Shown: positions 33,591 through 45,890 of the stretch, in pieces
How the letters are laid out: each line of letters starts with the position of its first letter
How positions within the stretch are numbered: position 1 is the stretch's first letter
DNA from: Fratercula arctica
Lineage: Eukaryota > Chordata > Aves > Charadriiformes > Alcidae
Direction of reading: 5' to 3'
Assembly: GCA_947846985.1 (NCBI GenBank)
Contig: CANTUZ010000025.1
Coordinates: 992,001-1,056,000 of the forward strand
Length of the DNA stretch: 64,000 bases
Made by a program: the position numbers and the translations under genes
The notes under the pieces: generated by a model
What the model was told of the DNA's origin: nothing
What the model saw: only the letters and a program-made list of their open reading frames with translations
Database searches by the model: none

Positions 33591-34775
33591 TAGAATCATA
33601 GAACCATAGGGTTGGAAGGGACCTCTGGAGATCATCTAGTCCAAGGGCTGGTCACCAGCCCTTCCCTGTTGGTGAGAACGAGGTCCAGCATAGCACCTTT
33701 TCTTGTTGCTTCCTCTACCATTTGGAGGAGGAAGTTGTCATCAATGCATTCCAGGAACATCCTGGATTGCTGGTGCCTTGCTGTGTTGTCCCGCCAGCAG
33801 ATGTCAGGGTGGTTGAAATCCCCCACGAGGACCAGGGCCTGTGAACGCGAAGCCACTTCTGTCTGCCTATGGAGGGCCTCATCTGCTTGGCTCTGCTGGT
33901 CAGGTGGCCTGTAGCAGACCCCTACTGTAACATCACCTTCCCCTGTCTTCCCTTTAATCTTAACCCATACACTCTCAACCAGCTCCTCGTCCTTCCCCAT
34001 GTGGAGCTCCATCGATTCTAGCTGGTCACTGATGTAGAGGGCAACACCTCCTCCCCTCCTACCCTGCCTGTCCTTCCTAAAGAGCTTGTCCTTCCTAAAA
34101 GTTACCATGTTCAGCTATGCAGAGAGAGGACAGAGAATTCTCTGTATCATGTGCCCTGTCTGCCTGTTGGGCCTGATTCAGAGGAGGTAGGCTGCAACTC
34201 CTCCAGCAGTCTATCTCGCTCTCCCCGATGATTCTCAGTCTACTTACCTCCTCCGGAGCTCTGTCACTAGGTGGAGGAGTTCCTCTACCTGCGTGCACCT
34301 CCCACAGGCGTGCTCTCTGTTGCCATGTGATACTGGCATAAGGGTAGGGCACACCCTGCAGCCTGACACCTGGGTGGCAGCGTACTCCCACGAGCTCTGT
34401 CTGGGAAACTGCCTCAGTCCTGCTGGTTGTAGGGCTTGGAGAGGCGAAGGCTTTCTGATGGGTGGATACCATAGCTCTCTGGTCAAGCTGGTACAGCCCT
34501 TCAGTGCCCTTCTGCATGCCCTTCTGCGCAAACTGCCATGCAAACTGCCACACCATGCTCTGGGTGACGCGCCACACTCTGTTTGCCTGCTCTGGTCGCA
34601 GTGCTCCTGATTGCTGCACTCCCTAGGGCCACTTTTTGTGGGAATAGGGGGGCGCCATTACTGTAGGCGCCGCCCTCATCTTGTCAGTAACCCTCGTGGG
34701 AGCTGGCCGGCTCTCACATGCTACCTGTGCTCTCCAGGCCTTTCCCCGGCTCTGGAAAGCTCAGGAAACGCTGAG
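33591..34775 (-). pseudogene. CR1 with internal deletion: tail joined to endonuclease, ORF1, 5' UTR
   Basis: On the minus strand: 5' UTR (about 34620-34775), ORF1 start (34095-34619 and 34244-34543, split over two frames, with CGRCTQVEELLHLVTEL), then endonuclease (158-codon frame 33632-34108: [29 protein letters not shown]). It then passes directly to the 3' tail at 33591-33650. The whole RT is deleted between endonuclease and tail. The HPDICW motif with upstream GDFN is the conserved endonuclease core. This is a distinct CR1 copy from 31319-33590. Confidence 0.85.
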
Positions 34776-35168
34776 AAGATTATTCTGGGAGTGCAGTCAT
34801 TGGTCAAAGGCAACATGGGTTCATGAAGGGAAAGTTGTGCCTTACTAACTTATTATCATTTTATGACAAGAATATCTGTCTAGTGGATGAAAGGAAGGCA
34901 GTGGATGTGGGATTTTTTTGGATTTTAGCAAAGCTTTTGATACTGTCTCTCACAGTATCCTTCTGGACAAAATGTCCAGCATACAGCTAGACATGTGCAC
35001 AATCCGATGGGTGAACAACTGACTGAAGAGTCAGGCTCAAAGAGTTGTGGTAAACATCTGACTGGTGGTCAGTCACTAATGGTGTTCCCCAGGGCTCAAT
35101 TTTAGGGTCAGTTCTCTCAATGTTTTGATCAATGACCTGGACACAGGAATTGAGTGCTGTAGCAGTCA
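34776..35168 (+). pseudogene. old CR1-like RT fragment
   Basis: Plus-strand translation shows decayed RT motifs: GKLCLTNLLSFYD, a motif-A-like stretch broken by frameshift near 34910, and NGVPQGSILGS near 35080-35110. It is more diverged than the other CR1s and belongs to an older subfamily. Confidence 0.7.
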
Positions 35169-35235
35169 CGGTATCATGGTTTAACCCCAGACAGCAACTT
35201 ATCACCACACAGCTGCTTGGTCACTCCCCCCAGTC
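35169..35235 (-). mobile_element. LTR end fragment
   Basis: ATGGTTTAACCCCAGACAGC and the C-rich stretch after it match, in reverse, the end of the LTR family at 2014-2595. Confidence 0.6.
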
Positions 35236-37051
35236 TTCAGGATTCTCAAGCAGTGTCTCATTCTGTATATTAAATGAAGCAAAAAATATAGACTCTTTTT
35301 CTACTAGGCACATTAAAAACACCTAAAAGGTGGTAGCAGAACATTGCAGGACCATGCCTAAAAACAGAGAGAAGAATTTTATTGTACTATCTGCACTGGA
35401 AAAGAATAAATGACTAAAATATCCCTAGTTTAAGTCTTTAGCCTGGAAACCACTGCATTGCTGTCTTTCATAAACTAATGCGACATGTCCACTTTGTTCA
35501 AATTCTCTTCATGTGACCATCTTTTTGCTTTCTTTTGGATTTCTACAGACTCACAGAACAATCTGGATGCATGGTCTGGAGCACAGATATAAAACCTAAA
35601 TATGTTGATTAAGACTTTTTTGATAAGTCAGAAAGGAAGCAAGCACTGCTAACTCCTATCAAAATTTTGAATGTCATTTTAGATAGAATAGAATCCTAAT
35701 TTTCCTCTGCACATTTCCTCATATAAAAAAGCCCAAAAAAGTCATAATTATTCTATAGAATACCAATATCCACATCATCTCTTATCCAAAACTACAAAAC
35801 TATGTCTAATATAATTGTGCTGTTCTTACAGGCTTTTTCATCTTACATTTGTACAGTAAGTTCCCATTTGTGCAGTGTAGTGTCTTCTGTAGCTCCTAAC
35901 ACCTTTGCTGATTTTCACATATACTCTGCATCTCCTGGTGCTCCAGAGCACCTTTTGTTTCATTACCTGTTTCTTCATTCTCTGTTTCCCATTAAAAAAG
36001 AAAATTCTTTTTCATATTCATTTGACTACTCCTTTCCTATCACGGGTCCCTCACTTTGCTTCTCAGCTGTTTCACCCTACAGCACACAATGCCAAGCAAG
36101 CTTTCCATTCACTTAGCAGTTCAGAGAAGCATTGTGCAAATCAAAACAAGTTAAATGACAGATGGCTTGTGACAATGTAATGAAATGTCTAGTCACTTAG
36201 CAGCCTCACTCTTGGAAACTACAGTAATGAACTAGCTATTGTGCTAGCTACAGTAACGAACCAGATGCAGACAGAACTAATGAACCTGTGTTTCATAGGC
36301 TCTGCACCGATGGGGCCTAAAACAGAATACATCCTTCAGCTTCCACACCAAGGACTTGTGCTTCTGAAACAGGCAGTCATCTTGCACAATCCAGTCACAA
36401 ACATTAATTGCTATTTTTTAACCTTTGTCATCACTATAAATTTATTGTATTCTTTATTGTTTCATTTTATATATTTTCTCCCAGTGTTTATGTTACGTCC
36501 TCACACCCTTCATAATTCAGAGTGAAAATGAATACTGTTAAGAGACCAGAGTAGTATGCGTGGTACAAATAGATTCTAGAAAGGGGTGTCAAAGCTATCA
36601 TCATTGTAAAATGAGGGTGGTATTCTCAATTCTCTGTAAAATTCAATGAGGGAAAAAATTCTAATGAGGTTCAGTTGTTCACTCTATCTGTGTTGTACAG
36701 TATCTGCATGTATTTCCTCATTTTCTGTATTTGTTGCAGATACAAATATTGCTGATGTAAGTTTATTAAATTTATATGACAGTGAGTCAACCCTCAGATA
36801 CCATGGTGGTAACCAATTACAGCCATCAATCAAAATCCCACTACAACTAATAGAAACGACCCAGTGACTTAATGGGGGAAAGCCTGGCCATTACATTTGC
36901 AGAAGAGCTCAGAGATACAGTTCAGGGCCATAGTTTCAAAACAAGCATACCTGAACACTTTCTGAAGCATCTTTGAAACTGCGTCCTTAAGTGACACAGA
37001 GAACACTGCCTTTTTTTACATATGGCTATTGATTTTTTGCCTGAGTTAAAG
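35236..37051. other. AT-rich intergenic sequence
   Basis: No repeat or exon recognised. The longest frames are 91-104 codons without supporting motifs. Confidence 0.6.
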
Positions 37052-37695
37052 TATCATAGAATCATAGAATGGTTTGGGTTGGAAGGGACCTTTAAAGATC
37101 ATATAGACCAACCCCCCTGCCATGGGCAGGGACATCTTCCACTAGACCAGGTTGCTCAAAGCCCCATCCAACCTGACCCATGTGATGGAAACACATCCAA
37201 TGATGGGGCATCCACAACTTCTCTGGGCAACTTGTTCCAGTGTCTCACCACCCTCGCAGTAAAGAATTTCTTCCTTATGTCCAATCTACATCCGTCTTTC
37301 TGTTTAACACCATTGCCCCTTGTCCTGTCACTACAGGCCCTGGTAAAAAGTCTCTCTTTCTTATAAGCTCCCTTTAAGTACCGAAAGGCTGCTATAAGGT
37401 CTCCCTGGAGCCTTCTCTTCTCCAGGCTGAACAACCCCAGCTCTCTCAGCCTGTCCTCATAGCAGAGGTGCTCCAGCCCTCTGATCACCTTAGTGGCCTT
37501 CCTCTGGACCCGCTCCAACAGGTCCATGTCCTTCTTGTGCTGAGGGCTCCAGAGCTGGACACAGTACTCCAGGTGGGGTCTCACCAGAGGAGTAGAGGGG
37601 CAGAATCACCTCCCTCGACCTGCTGACCATGCTTCTTTTGATGCAGCCCAGGATACGACTGGTTTTCTGGGCTGCAAGCGTGCATTGCCAGCTCA
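37052..37695 (-). mobile_element. CR1 3' fragment, right-arm copy
   Basis: Mirror of 17655-18298. The 142-codon frame (37156-37584) is identical to the left copy. The tail differs at 37066 and 37076. Confidence 0.9.
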
Positions 37696-37709
37696 TGTAA
37701 GTTGAAGTC

Positions 37710-38860
37710 ACCAGATCAGTTGGCAAGGAACACAGCAGCGACAACGGTAAGTTCTGGGGCTGAGCGCTAGATTGAGGAGGACAGCAGAGCTCCCTGAGCC
37801 AGGGAAACATGGGGAAAGCACAGAGCCCTGCCAGGAGCCAGCAGCTCTCGTGAGACTGATGCAGCTTGGACATTGCCAGGAGCAACCGCGGGATATTTAA
37901 ACGGCCCTAGGGAGCGCTATCGACCAGGAGCACTGTGAACAGGGCATGGCGGGTCAGCCAGGGCGTGGCATGGCAGTTCATGAGGGAAGGGGCGCAGGGA
38001 GGGCCCTGCAACCTGCTTGTTGGTCCACAGCCCAGGGAAGTGCTCTAGGTCTCTGCCATAATGTTGGGCACTCGTCTCAGAGCTAAAGCCAGTGCTCCTA
38101 CAGAGAAAGCCCCTGAGATGTCTGATGCATCCACCCAGATGGTACTTGTAAGGAATGAGATTTCAGTACAGGCAGTAGGTTACAGCAAGCGCCCAGACCC
38201 TTCTCCTGGTGAAAAGGTAAGTACCTGCATAAGGTGTACACGGGTTGATGATCTGTCACGTCAAGTAGCTGAGTTGCAGGAAACAGTTAAAAGGCTGTGC
38301 AGTATTAGAGGAGACGAGATGGAGATAGATAAGTGGTTTCATAACCATGTTCCTGTAGTGGACACCACTGAGAATGAGGCACCTTGGACCCTGGTGACCC
38401 ACAAAAGCAGGACTCTGCTTCAGTCTCCACCCTCTGGCATCACAACCATAAACAGATATGAAACTTTAACAGCTACAGACACCCATGAGCAAGATCTGCA
38501 AGGGGAAATTACACCAGCAGCACACAGTGGATACCGTAAAAAGAAACGATGAGTGCTCATATTGGATGACTCTGTTAAAGGGCACTGAGGTGCCCATCTG
38601 CCAACCTGACAGGGAGTCATGAGAGGCATGCTGCCTTCTGGGAGCTAAGATCTGAGACATTGCCGAGAGGGTGCCACAACTTGTCAAGAGCATGGACTAC
38701 TATCCACTGTCACTCTTTCATGTGGGCATGAATGACACTGCAAACCGGAACCTGGGCCCTGGGGGTACAAGTGAAAAATATTGGTGCCCTACCAATGGAA
38801 TCCCATGGACTAAGTCTCTAGAAGGTAGGGGGGTCCAAGAGAGCTGGTTAATATTCAAGC
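37710..38860 (+). pseudogene. CR1 5' UTR and ORF1, right-arm copy
   Basis: Mirror of 16491-17640. The ORF1 frame 38061-38552 (163 codons) and the esterase remnant 38671-38904 are identical to the left copy, including the internal deletion joining ORF1 to the ORF2 linker. Confidence 0.85.
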
Positions 38861-40293
38861 ACCACTTCCTCCAAGCTCAAGATCGGTGCACCCGCGAGTG
38901 CTGAGGGAGCTGGCAGATGTTATTGTGAAGCTGCTCTCCATCATCTTTGAAAGGTCCTGGAGAACAGGTGAGGTGCCTGAGGACTGGAGGAAAGCCAATG
39001 TCACGCCAGTCTTCAAAAAGGGCAAAAAGGAGGATCCAGGAAACTACAGGCCGGTCAGCCTCACCTCCATCCCTGGAAAGGTGATGGAACAGCTCGTTCT
39101 GGATGTCATCTCTAAGCATGTAGAGGAAAATAAGGTTATCGGGAGTGGTCAGCATGGATTCACCAAGGGGAAATCATGCTTGACCAATCTGATAGCCTTC
39201 TATGATGCCATGACTGGCTGGGTGGATGAGGGAAGAGCAGGGGACATTGTCTACCTCAACTTTAGCAGGGCTTTTGGCGCTATGTCCCATAACATCCTCA
39301 TAGGTAAGCGTAGGAAGTGTGGGTTAGATGAGTGGACAGTGAGATGGATTGAGAACTGGCTGAATGGCAGAGCTCAGAGGGTTGTGATCAGCAGCGCAGA
39401 GTCCAGTTGGAGGTCAGTGACAAGTGGTGTTCCCCAGGGGTCAGTACTGGGTCCAGTCCTGTTCAGTATATTCATCAATGACCTGGATGAGGGGACAGAG
39501 GGCACCCTCAGCAAGTTTGCTGATGATACAAAGCTGGGAGGGGTGGCTGACACACCAGAAGGCTGTGCCGCCATACAGAGAGACCTGGACAGGCTGGAGA
39601 GTTGGGCGGAGAGGAACCTAATGAAGTTCAACAAGGGCAAGTGTAGGGTCCTGCACCTGGGGAGGAATACCTGGTTAGGGGCTGACCTGCTGGAAAGAGA
39701 CCTGGGGTGCATTAAAAAGAACGTGGCCAGCAGGTCGAGGGAGGTCATCCTCCCCCTCTACTCTGCCCTGGTGAGGCCGCATCTGGAGTACTGTGTCCAG
39801 TTCTGGGCTCCCCGGTTCAAGAAGGACAGGGAACTGCTGGAGAGAGTCCAGCGGAGGGCTACAAAGATGATCAAGGGAACGGAGCACCTCTCTGATGAGG
39901 AAAGGCTGAGAGCCCTGGGTCTGTTTAGCCTGGAGAAGAGAAGACTGAGAGGGGATCTCATCAACGCTTATAAATATCTAAAGGGCGGGTGTCAAGAGGA
40001 TGGGGCCAGGCTCTTTTCAATGGTGCCCAGCGACAGGACAAGGGGCAACGGGCACAAACTTGAACATAGGAAGTTCCACCTAAACATGAGGAGGACCTTC
40101 TTTACTTTGAGGGTAGCAGAGCACTGGAACAGGCTGCCCAGAGAGGTGGTGGAGTCTTCCTCCTTGGAGATATTCAAAAGCCATCTGGACACGATCCTGT
40201 GCAATCTGCTCTAGGTGAACCTGCTCTGGCAGGGGGGGTGGACTAGATGATCTCCGAAGGTCCCTTCCAACCCCTACCATTCTGTGATTCTCT
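38861..40293 (+). pseudogene. CR1 ORF2 reverse transcriptase, right-arm copy
   Basis: Mirror of 15057-16490. The 442-codon frame 38886-40214 is identical, with the same lost motif A Asp and the same internal deletion. The only difference is a G7 run here against C8 in the left tail. Confidence 0.93.
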
Positions 40294-40444
40294 GAAAGTG
40301 AATGCTGGTCCTAGTCTGTCCCCAATGCTGAGGAACAGAAAAAGAGTTTTCATATAAACTGTTTATGAGTGTGGTTTTGTGTGTACATTCTTGTATGAAT
40401 ATGCTGATCATATTTGATTTCTCACAGAAACCAGCATAATTTGC

Positions 40445-41178
40445 TGTAGTGGCTTTGGCCAAATTGGCCAATGGCCGGCGACAGATGCTCCCCCTCAACC
40501 TCTCACACACGGAGAGGAGGAGGAGAGAGATTAAGAGATTTATGAGTTTAGAAGAAACTAAACTACTTTAATAAAATATTAAGAATAAAATGAAAAGGAA
40601 AATAATGAAATAGATATGATATATACAAAACCGTATTAAGCTCCCAGGATGACGTCACCGGCAGGCACTGGGGAAGTCCCAGGCTGGACTCAGCGATGGG
40701 TGGGAACTGGGTTCCAGAGCTGGAGTCAGGAACACACGGATCAGGATCAAAGGCAGATGAACAGACAGGGTCCTCCTGGGACATCAGCCATTGAAGGAAG
40801 AGAGCTGACCCTTTGCTCCCTCAGCTTTTATACTGAGCATGGGGCAGATGGGATGGAATACCCTGTTGGTCAGTTTTGGGTCACCTGTCCTGTCCCCTCC
40901 TCCCTGCAGGTGGGACCCCTCTACGCTTTTCCGCTTCTGACCCTCCAGTGGGGCAAATAATGAAATGAGCTGACCTTGGTTGTTATAGCAATAAGTATAA
41001 GCAAGAGCCTCTCTGCCTACCATTCCTTGGCACAAACTGTAAACATTGGTCTTATCACTCTGAGAACAAATGGTTTTCGACACAACATGCTGTTAGTTTC
41101 AGAGAGTTAGAAGAGGCCTAGCTAAGAAGTAAAATTACTGAACAGAAAGTTGGTTCTGTTTTACCTCAAACCAGGACA
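40445..41178 (-). mobile_element. 3' LTR, 734 bp (right arm)
   Basis: Mirror of 14171-14904. The TATA box complement is at about 40825-40832. The polypurine tract complement TTCCACCCCTT is at 41179-41189. About 150 bp of unassigned sequence (40294-40444) separates it from the CR1. Confidence 0.9.
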
Positions 41179-41569
41179 TTCCACCCCTTATTCCATACCA
41201 TTTGCGTCATGCTCAGATCACTAATATTTTTATCTATCAAATCTATACATACACACACATATAGAAATAGATATATGCAGGTTACTCAATTATGATTTTA
41301 TCTACAAAAGTTCACTAAGTCCATTTAGTTCATAACTGTAGAGTTTCATCTCTCATAGCAGATTCTCAGGATAGGAAAGATGAATGAAGTTCTCAGGGAT
41401 GAATGAAATTCATTGTGGTCTGTGCCCACGGGTAATATGTCCATCTCAAAGAATTTTGCTGGATGCCACTTGATGAAGCTGGCTCAGGGTTCACCACCAC
41501 TATGTTATCCCAAAAAACACTTATAGAACATTGTTAGTATCATATAACAATATCATACAACTCAGAATT
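41179..41569 (-). mobile_element. ERV 3' untranslated stretch (right arm)
   Basis: Mirror of 13780-14170, with the same polypurine tract and GT/AT-rich stretch. Confidence 0.8.
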
Positions 41570-43230
41570 AAGTATTCTCACCCAGGGTCAAATTTCCTTG
41601 AGGTACACATTGAGCTTCTCCATTCTCCAGCATCACCCACCAAGTACATCCAGGTCCTTGAGCAAAAACAGTCCCACGAATGGCTTTGCCTTTGCCTGAA
41701 GCAGGAGAAACCCAAACAGTTTTCCCCAGCATATTCCTTTCATGCACCACAGGGACTTTATCCCCTTCTACTGTATGTAAAAGGTCTGACTGAGCAGGAC
41801 CGGCTCGACTGATGGATCCCCTGGTGTTAACTAACCAGGTAGCTTGTGCTAAATGCTTGTCCCAGATTTTAAAGGCTCCACCCCCCATTGCCTTCAGGGT
41901 GGTTTTCAATAGTCCATTGCATCGCTCAATTTTCCCAGAAGCTGGTGCATGACAGGGGATATGCTATACCCACTCAATGCCGTGTTCTTTTGCCCAATTA
42001 CCTATAAGATTATTTTTGAAATGAGTCCCATTGTCTGACTCAATTCTTTCTGGAGTGCCATGTCGCCACAAGACTTGCCTTTCAAGGCCCAGGATGGTAT
42101 TCCAGGCAGTGGCACGGGGTACAGCGTAGGTTTCCAACCATCTGGTGCTTCCTTCCACCACTGTAAAAGCACGTAACGCTTACCCTGGTGGGTTTGAGGG
42201 AGTGTGATGTAGTCAATTTGCCAGGCCTCCCCAAATTTATATTTCAGCCATCGTCCCCCATACCACAAAGGTTTTAACCTTTTAGCTTGCTTGATTTCGG
42301 CGCATGGTTCACAATCGTGGATAATCTGCGCAATAGCGTCCATGGTTAAATCCACCCCTCGGTCACGGGCCCATTTGTATGTTGCATCCCTTCCTTGATG
42401 ACCTGAAGTGTCATGGGCCCACTGAGCTAAAACCAGTTCACCTTGATGTTCCCAGTCCAAATCTGTCTGCAAAGTCTTAGCAGCCTGATCCACTTGCTGA
42501 TTGTTTCCATGTTCCTCAGTGGCCCGACTCATGGGTACGTGGGCATCTACATGGTGTACTTTCACAACTAGTTTCCCTAGCCGGTCAGCAATATCTCGCC
42601 ACAATTCAGCAGCCCAGATGGGTTTGCCTCTGCGCTGCCAGTTGCTCTGCTTCCACTGCTGTAACCACCCCCACAGAGCATTGGCCACCATCCATGAGGC
42701 AGTATAGAGATAGAGTATTGGCCACTTTTCTCCTTCAGCAATGCCTAGGGACAGCTGGATGGCTTTGACCTCTGCAAATTGGCTCGATTCACCTTCTCCT
42801 TCAGTCGCTTCTGTGACTTGTTGTGTAGGACTCCATACAGCAGCTTTCCCCTTTTGATGTTTTCCTACAATATGACAAGACCCATCAGTGAACAGGACAT
42901 ACTGTTTCTCACTATCTGAGAGTTCATTATATGGTGGGGCTTCCTCAGCAGGAATCACCACCTTCTTTGGAGTCTTTGCCTTCGGGCCAGTTTGTGATCA
43001 CTTGTACAATTCCTGGATGATTGGGGTTTCCTATTCGAGCTCGCTGTGTGATCAAGGCAACCCACTTACTCCAGGTAGCATCGGTGCCATGAGTAGAAGG
43101 AACTTCACCCTTGAACATCCAGCCCAGCACTGGTAATCGGGGAGCCAGCAGGAGCTGTGCTTCAGTGCCAATTACCTCTGAAGCAGCTCCAACTCCTTCA
43201 TATGCTGCCAAGATTTCTTTCTTTCTTTCA
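41570..43230 (-). pseudogene. ERV pol remnant: RNase H and integrase (right-arm copy)
   Basis: Mirror of 12118-13779, with the RNase H/integrase frame 42002-42961 identical over 319 codons. It shares the frameshift at the T-run (42165-42168), the stop at 41964-41966 and the Ala in the RNase H motif. It lacks the extra T of the left copy, so the integrase C-terminal frame 41568-41909 is open for 113 codons. Confidence 0.87.
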
Positions 43231-45013
43231 GTCTCTCCTGCTATTATCTCAGGAGCAGAGCTGAAAGTATACCCTTGAAATCTTTTATTTCCCCTTCACT
43301 ATGACCACCTCCAAACTACTTTTTGAGACTGAGATAACTTTGACTTCAGCCTGTCTTCTGTCCAAAATCCACGCCTTTACTGTCTACACAGAGCTGAGCT
43401 GCTCATGACGTCTTTGTTACTGTGTGAGGATGACAAAATGTAGAGTAAATATAATCTCAGTATAAATACTGCTTAGAGGCAAGCTGAAGGATAAAACGTT
43501 TATATTGCTGATTTTAAGTGGTTCCAGAGACCTGGGGATGCAGGTCTCTGAGGTAACTTTACTCGAGATTACTGTGAGGTAACTGGAAAGGGTACTTGGC
43601 TAGGTGGTAGCAGGGCACACTAAAGGTAAACAAAAGGGCTAATTAGCTAGCAAAATTGAAACACCGTATGTCAGGCAGGGACACACAATAAACTTCAGTT
43701 TAATTTAAAACAGAACTTTATAATCTGATGTTACAATGCCTCATTTCTAAACATATAAATGTCGAATTGTACCTTAATCAAAATAATGGTTATGATTATT
43801 TTTTCCCGACGTTGTTTGCTTGTCTGGGTTGGTATGACTTGCTTTCTTTGCCAAACCTCTGTGTACTAGTATACATCCCTGTGGTGGTTGCTTTACACTT
43901 AATTTTTATGGAACCCTAAAAGGGGCAAATAAATATGTAATTGTGTAACTGCTGCTTATAACATCATTATAAATACAAAGCATTATTCATAAAATTTATA
44001 AATACCATTCCTTGGCTTGGTGGTTGAATCAATGTAGAAAACTTTCTCAGTGTACTATGAGCTCATATAGTCATGTGCGAGTGGTGGGAAATGGAGTTCC
44101 CCTCTTCCCAGTGTACTGGTTTGTGCCCTTACTCTGTGCCACTGGTGATGTTACTGTTTTGCTGATGTGTAGGACCGATACAAGCCATTGAGCTGTTGGT
44201 AGGTCCATTCCCAGATATTTCTGTTAACGTTTTAGTGATGATTTCAATACACAGCTCCATGATCTTTCAAGCCTGGCTGGTGGGTACAGGTTAGGCTAGA
44301 AGCAGTTTGCCACTGCTGAAGCACACTTGTGCTAAGGTCGGATCCAACAGCTGTTACATCCAGAGGCCCTTCTTGAGGAAAAAGGTGAAAAAAAACTACA
44401 AATGGATGTAAATAGGCAGGATATCGGATGGCTGCAAGACACACCTCTGAGGAAGTGCGGGTATGCAGGCTTCAGAATATGCATACGTAGAGATCAGACC
44501 AATGCTGTGTTCAAACAAATACATTGCTCTTAGATCGAGTACCGCTCTTTCTGGATGCAGCAGCTTTCAAGTAAACCCATTTATGTCTGCACATGTGCTC
44601 TAAATCTTAAAGTGTGAGAATCCATACTGTACATGTGTTTTAAATTACTTAGGTTAATGGCATATAAATAAAGCGTACGTGCTTAAATTGTACTTCCTAT
44701 AATAACCTTGTTTTGGTTTTATTATTTTGGAGCATTTAAAATTGACTTTGAGATGATGGGTTTTCCCACAACTTGCCTAAAATCCGGTACTATGGGTAAA
44801 CTGTAGCACGCGGTTGATCCAAGAAGGGGATACTGCTTGAATGAAGGAAAACTGATAGGTGGAAGAAAGGCTGGAAAGGGTGCTGAGGAGATGTACGGTT
44901 GAAGAAAGGGAAAGGAAGGCACCAGTTTGATGCAGAAGCTAACAGAATAGAGAAGTGGGTCATTTTTCTGGGTCAAAGTAAAAAGGTATCAGGTTTAAAA
45001 ATTTTATTTCAGT
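43231..45013. other. single-copy-looking sequence within right arm
   Basis: Mirror of 10336-12117, with one extra base in an A/T run near 43800. No gene recognised. Confidence 0.6.
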
Positions 45014-45615
45014 TGGTCTTCCAGTTTTAACAGCAGAGCATCAGTTCCTAACCTGTGTGAGATCATTGAAGCTCCATCTCTGAAGAGTGAATGTTTAGCC
45101 ATCAGAGTCATGGAGAGGCCAGCTTTCCTAACACAACTGTAACACCACAGAGCTGTATTTATTTTGGTTTGACCCCTGGATTTTTCTTTAATTTACTTTG
45201 GATAGACAGACTTTTGATAAAACTTAAGCTGCTTTATATCACAGCCTTGTTGCTTTTAGGGTGGTTTTTTAACAAACAGAATTCTCTCTGTGCAGATTTC
45301 ACTGGTGAATGAAACAAAGGCAACTGCCCTCTTGGCAGGCGTCCTTCCTCCATTTGCCAGGACTGTTGCTTTTTAATGTTACTGTGACAAGTTGCTGTTA
45401 CTTGGGGAAAAGATTGAGTGGGCATCAGGTCTTTCAAGGGTTGGATAATCTGTGTGAAGCGCCGAGTGGAAAGCTGGGCTGTGTTCAGCTGCAGGTTTCC
45501 CGTGTGCCATCAGTGAAGTCATTAGAACTCCATCTTAAGTGGAGAGTGGGAATAAAAATACCTCCAGCTTCGCAAGGGTGTGGAGGCCTAACTTGGACGT
45601 GCAAATGAAAGAAAG
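45014..45615. other. intergenic sequence flanking right arm
   Basis: AT-moderate sequence with no repeat match visible. It continues the arm sequence without a visible break. Confidence 0.55.
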
Positions 45616-45708
45616 CCTGGTCTAGTGGGAGGTGTCCCTGCCCATGGCAGGGGGTTGGAACTAGATGATCTTTAAGGTCCCTTCCAACCCAAACCATTCT
45701 GTGATTCT
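45616..45708 (+). mobile_element. CR1 3' tail fragment
   Basis: CTGGTCTAGTGGGAGGTGTC through CTTCCAACCC to ATTCTGTGATTCTC, a plus-strand CR1 end. Confidence 0.88.
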
Positions 45709-45734
45709 CAGTTAGGGTATAGTTGGCCTCAGAG

Positions 45735-45890
45735 CCCTTGTATCCTATAATCGCCTGGGTTGGAAGGGACCTTTCAAAACATCTAGTCCAACCATCAACA
45801 TAACTCTGACTGAAAACTTCACTAAACCATCTCTAAGCACTACATCTACCCATCTTTTAAATACCTCCAGGGATGGTGCCTCAACCACCT
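45735..45890 (-). mobile_element. CR1 fragment fused to ERV pol
   Basis: Minus-strand CR1 (CGCCTGGGTTGGAAGGGACC to ACCTCCAGGGATGGTGCC). It ends at CCACCT immediately before CTGGGC, a hexamer that CR1 consensus and ERV pol have in common at this point. Confidence 0.85.

Larger units (their letters stand above)
37052..45013 (-). repeat. right arm of ~8-kb inverted repeat
   Basis: Reverse complement of 10336-18298 (see that entry for the differences). Its outer end at 45013 passes into single-copy-looking sequence without a repeat boundary. This suggests the right arm is the original and the left arm the copy placed next to ERV gag. The inner end lies in the 3' tail of a CR1. Confidence 0.96.
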
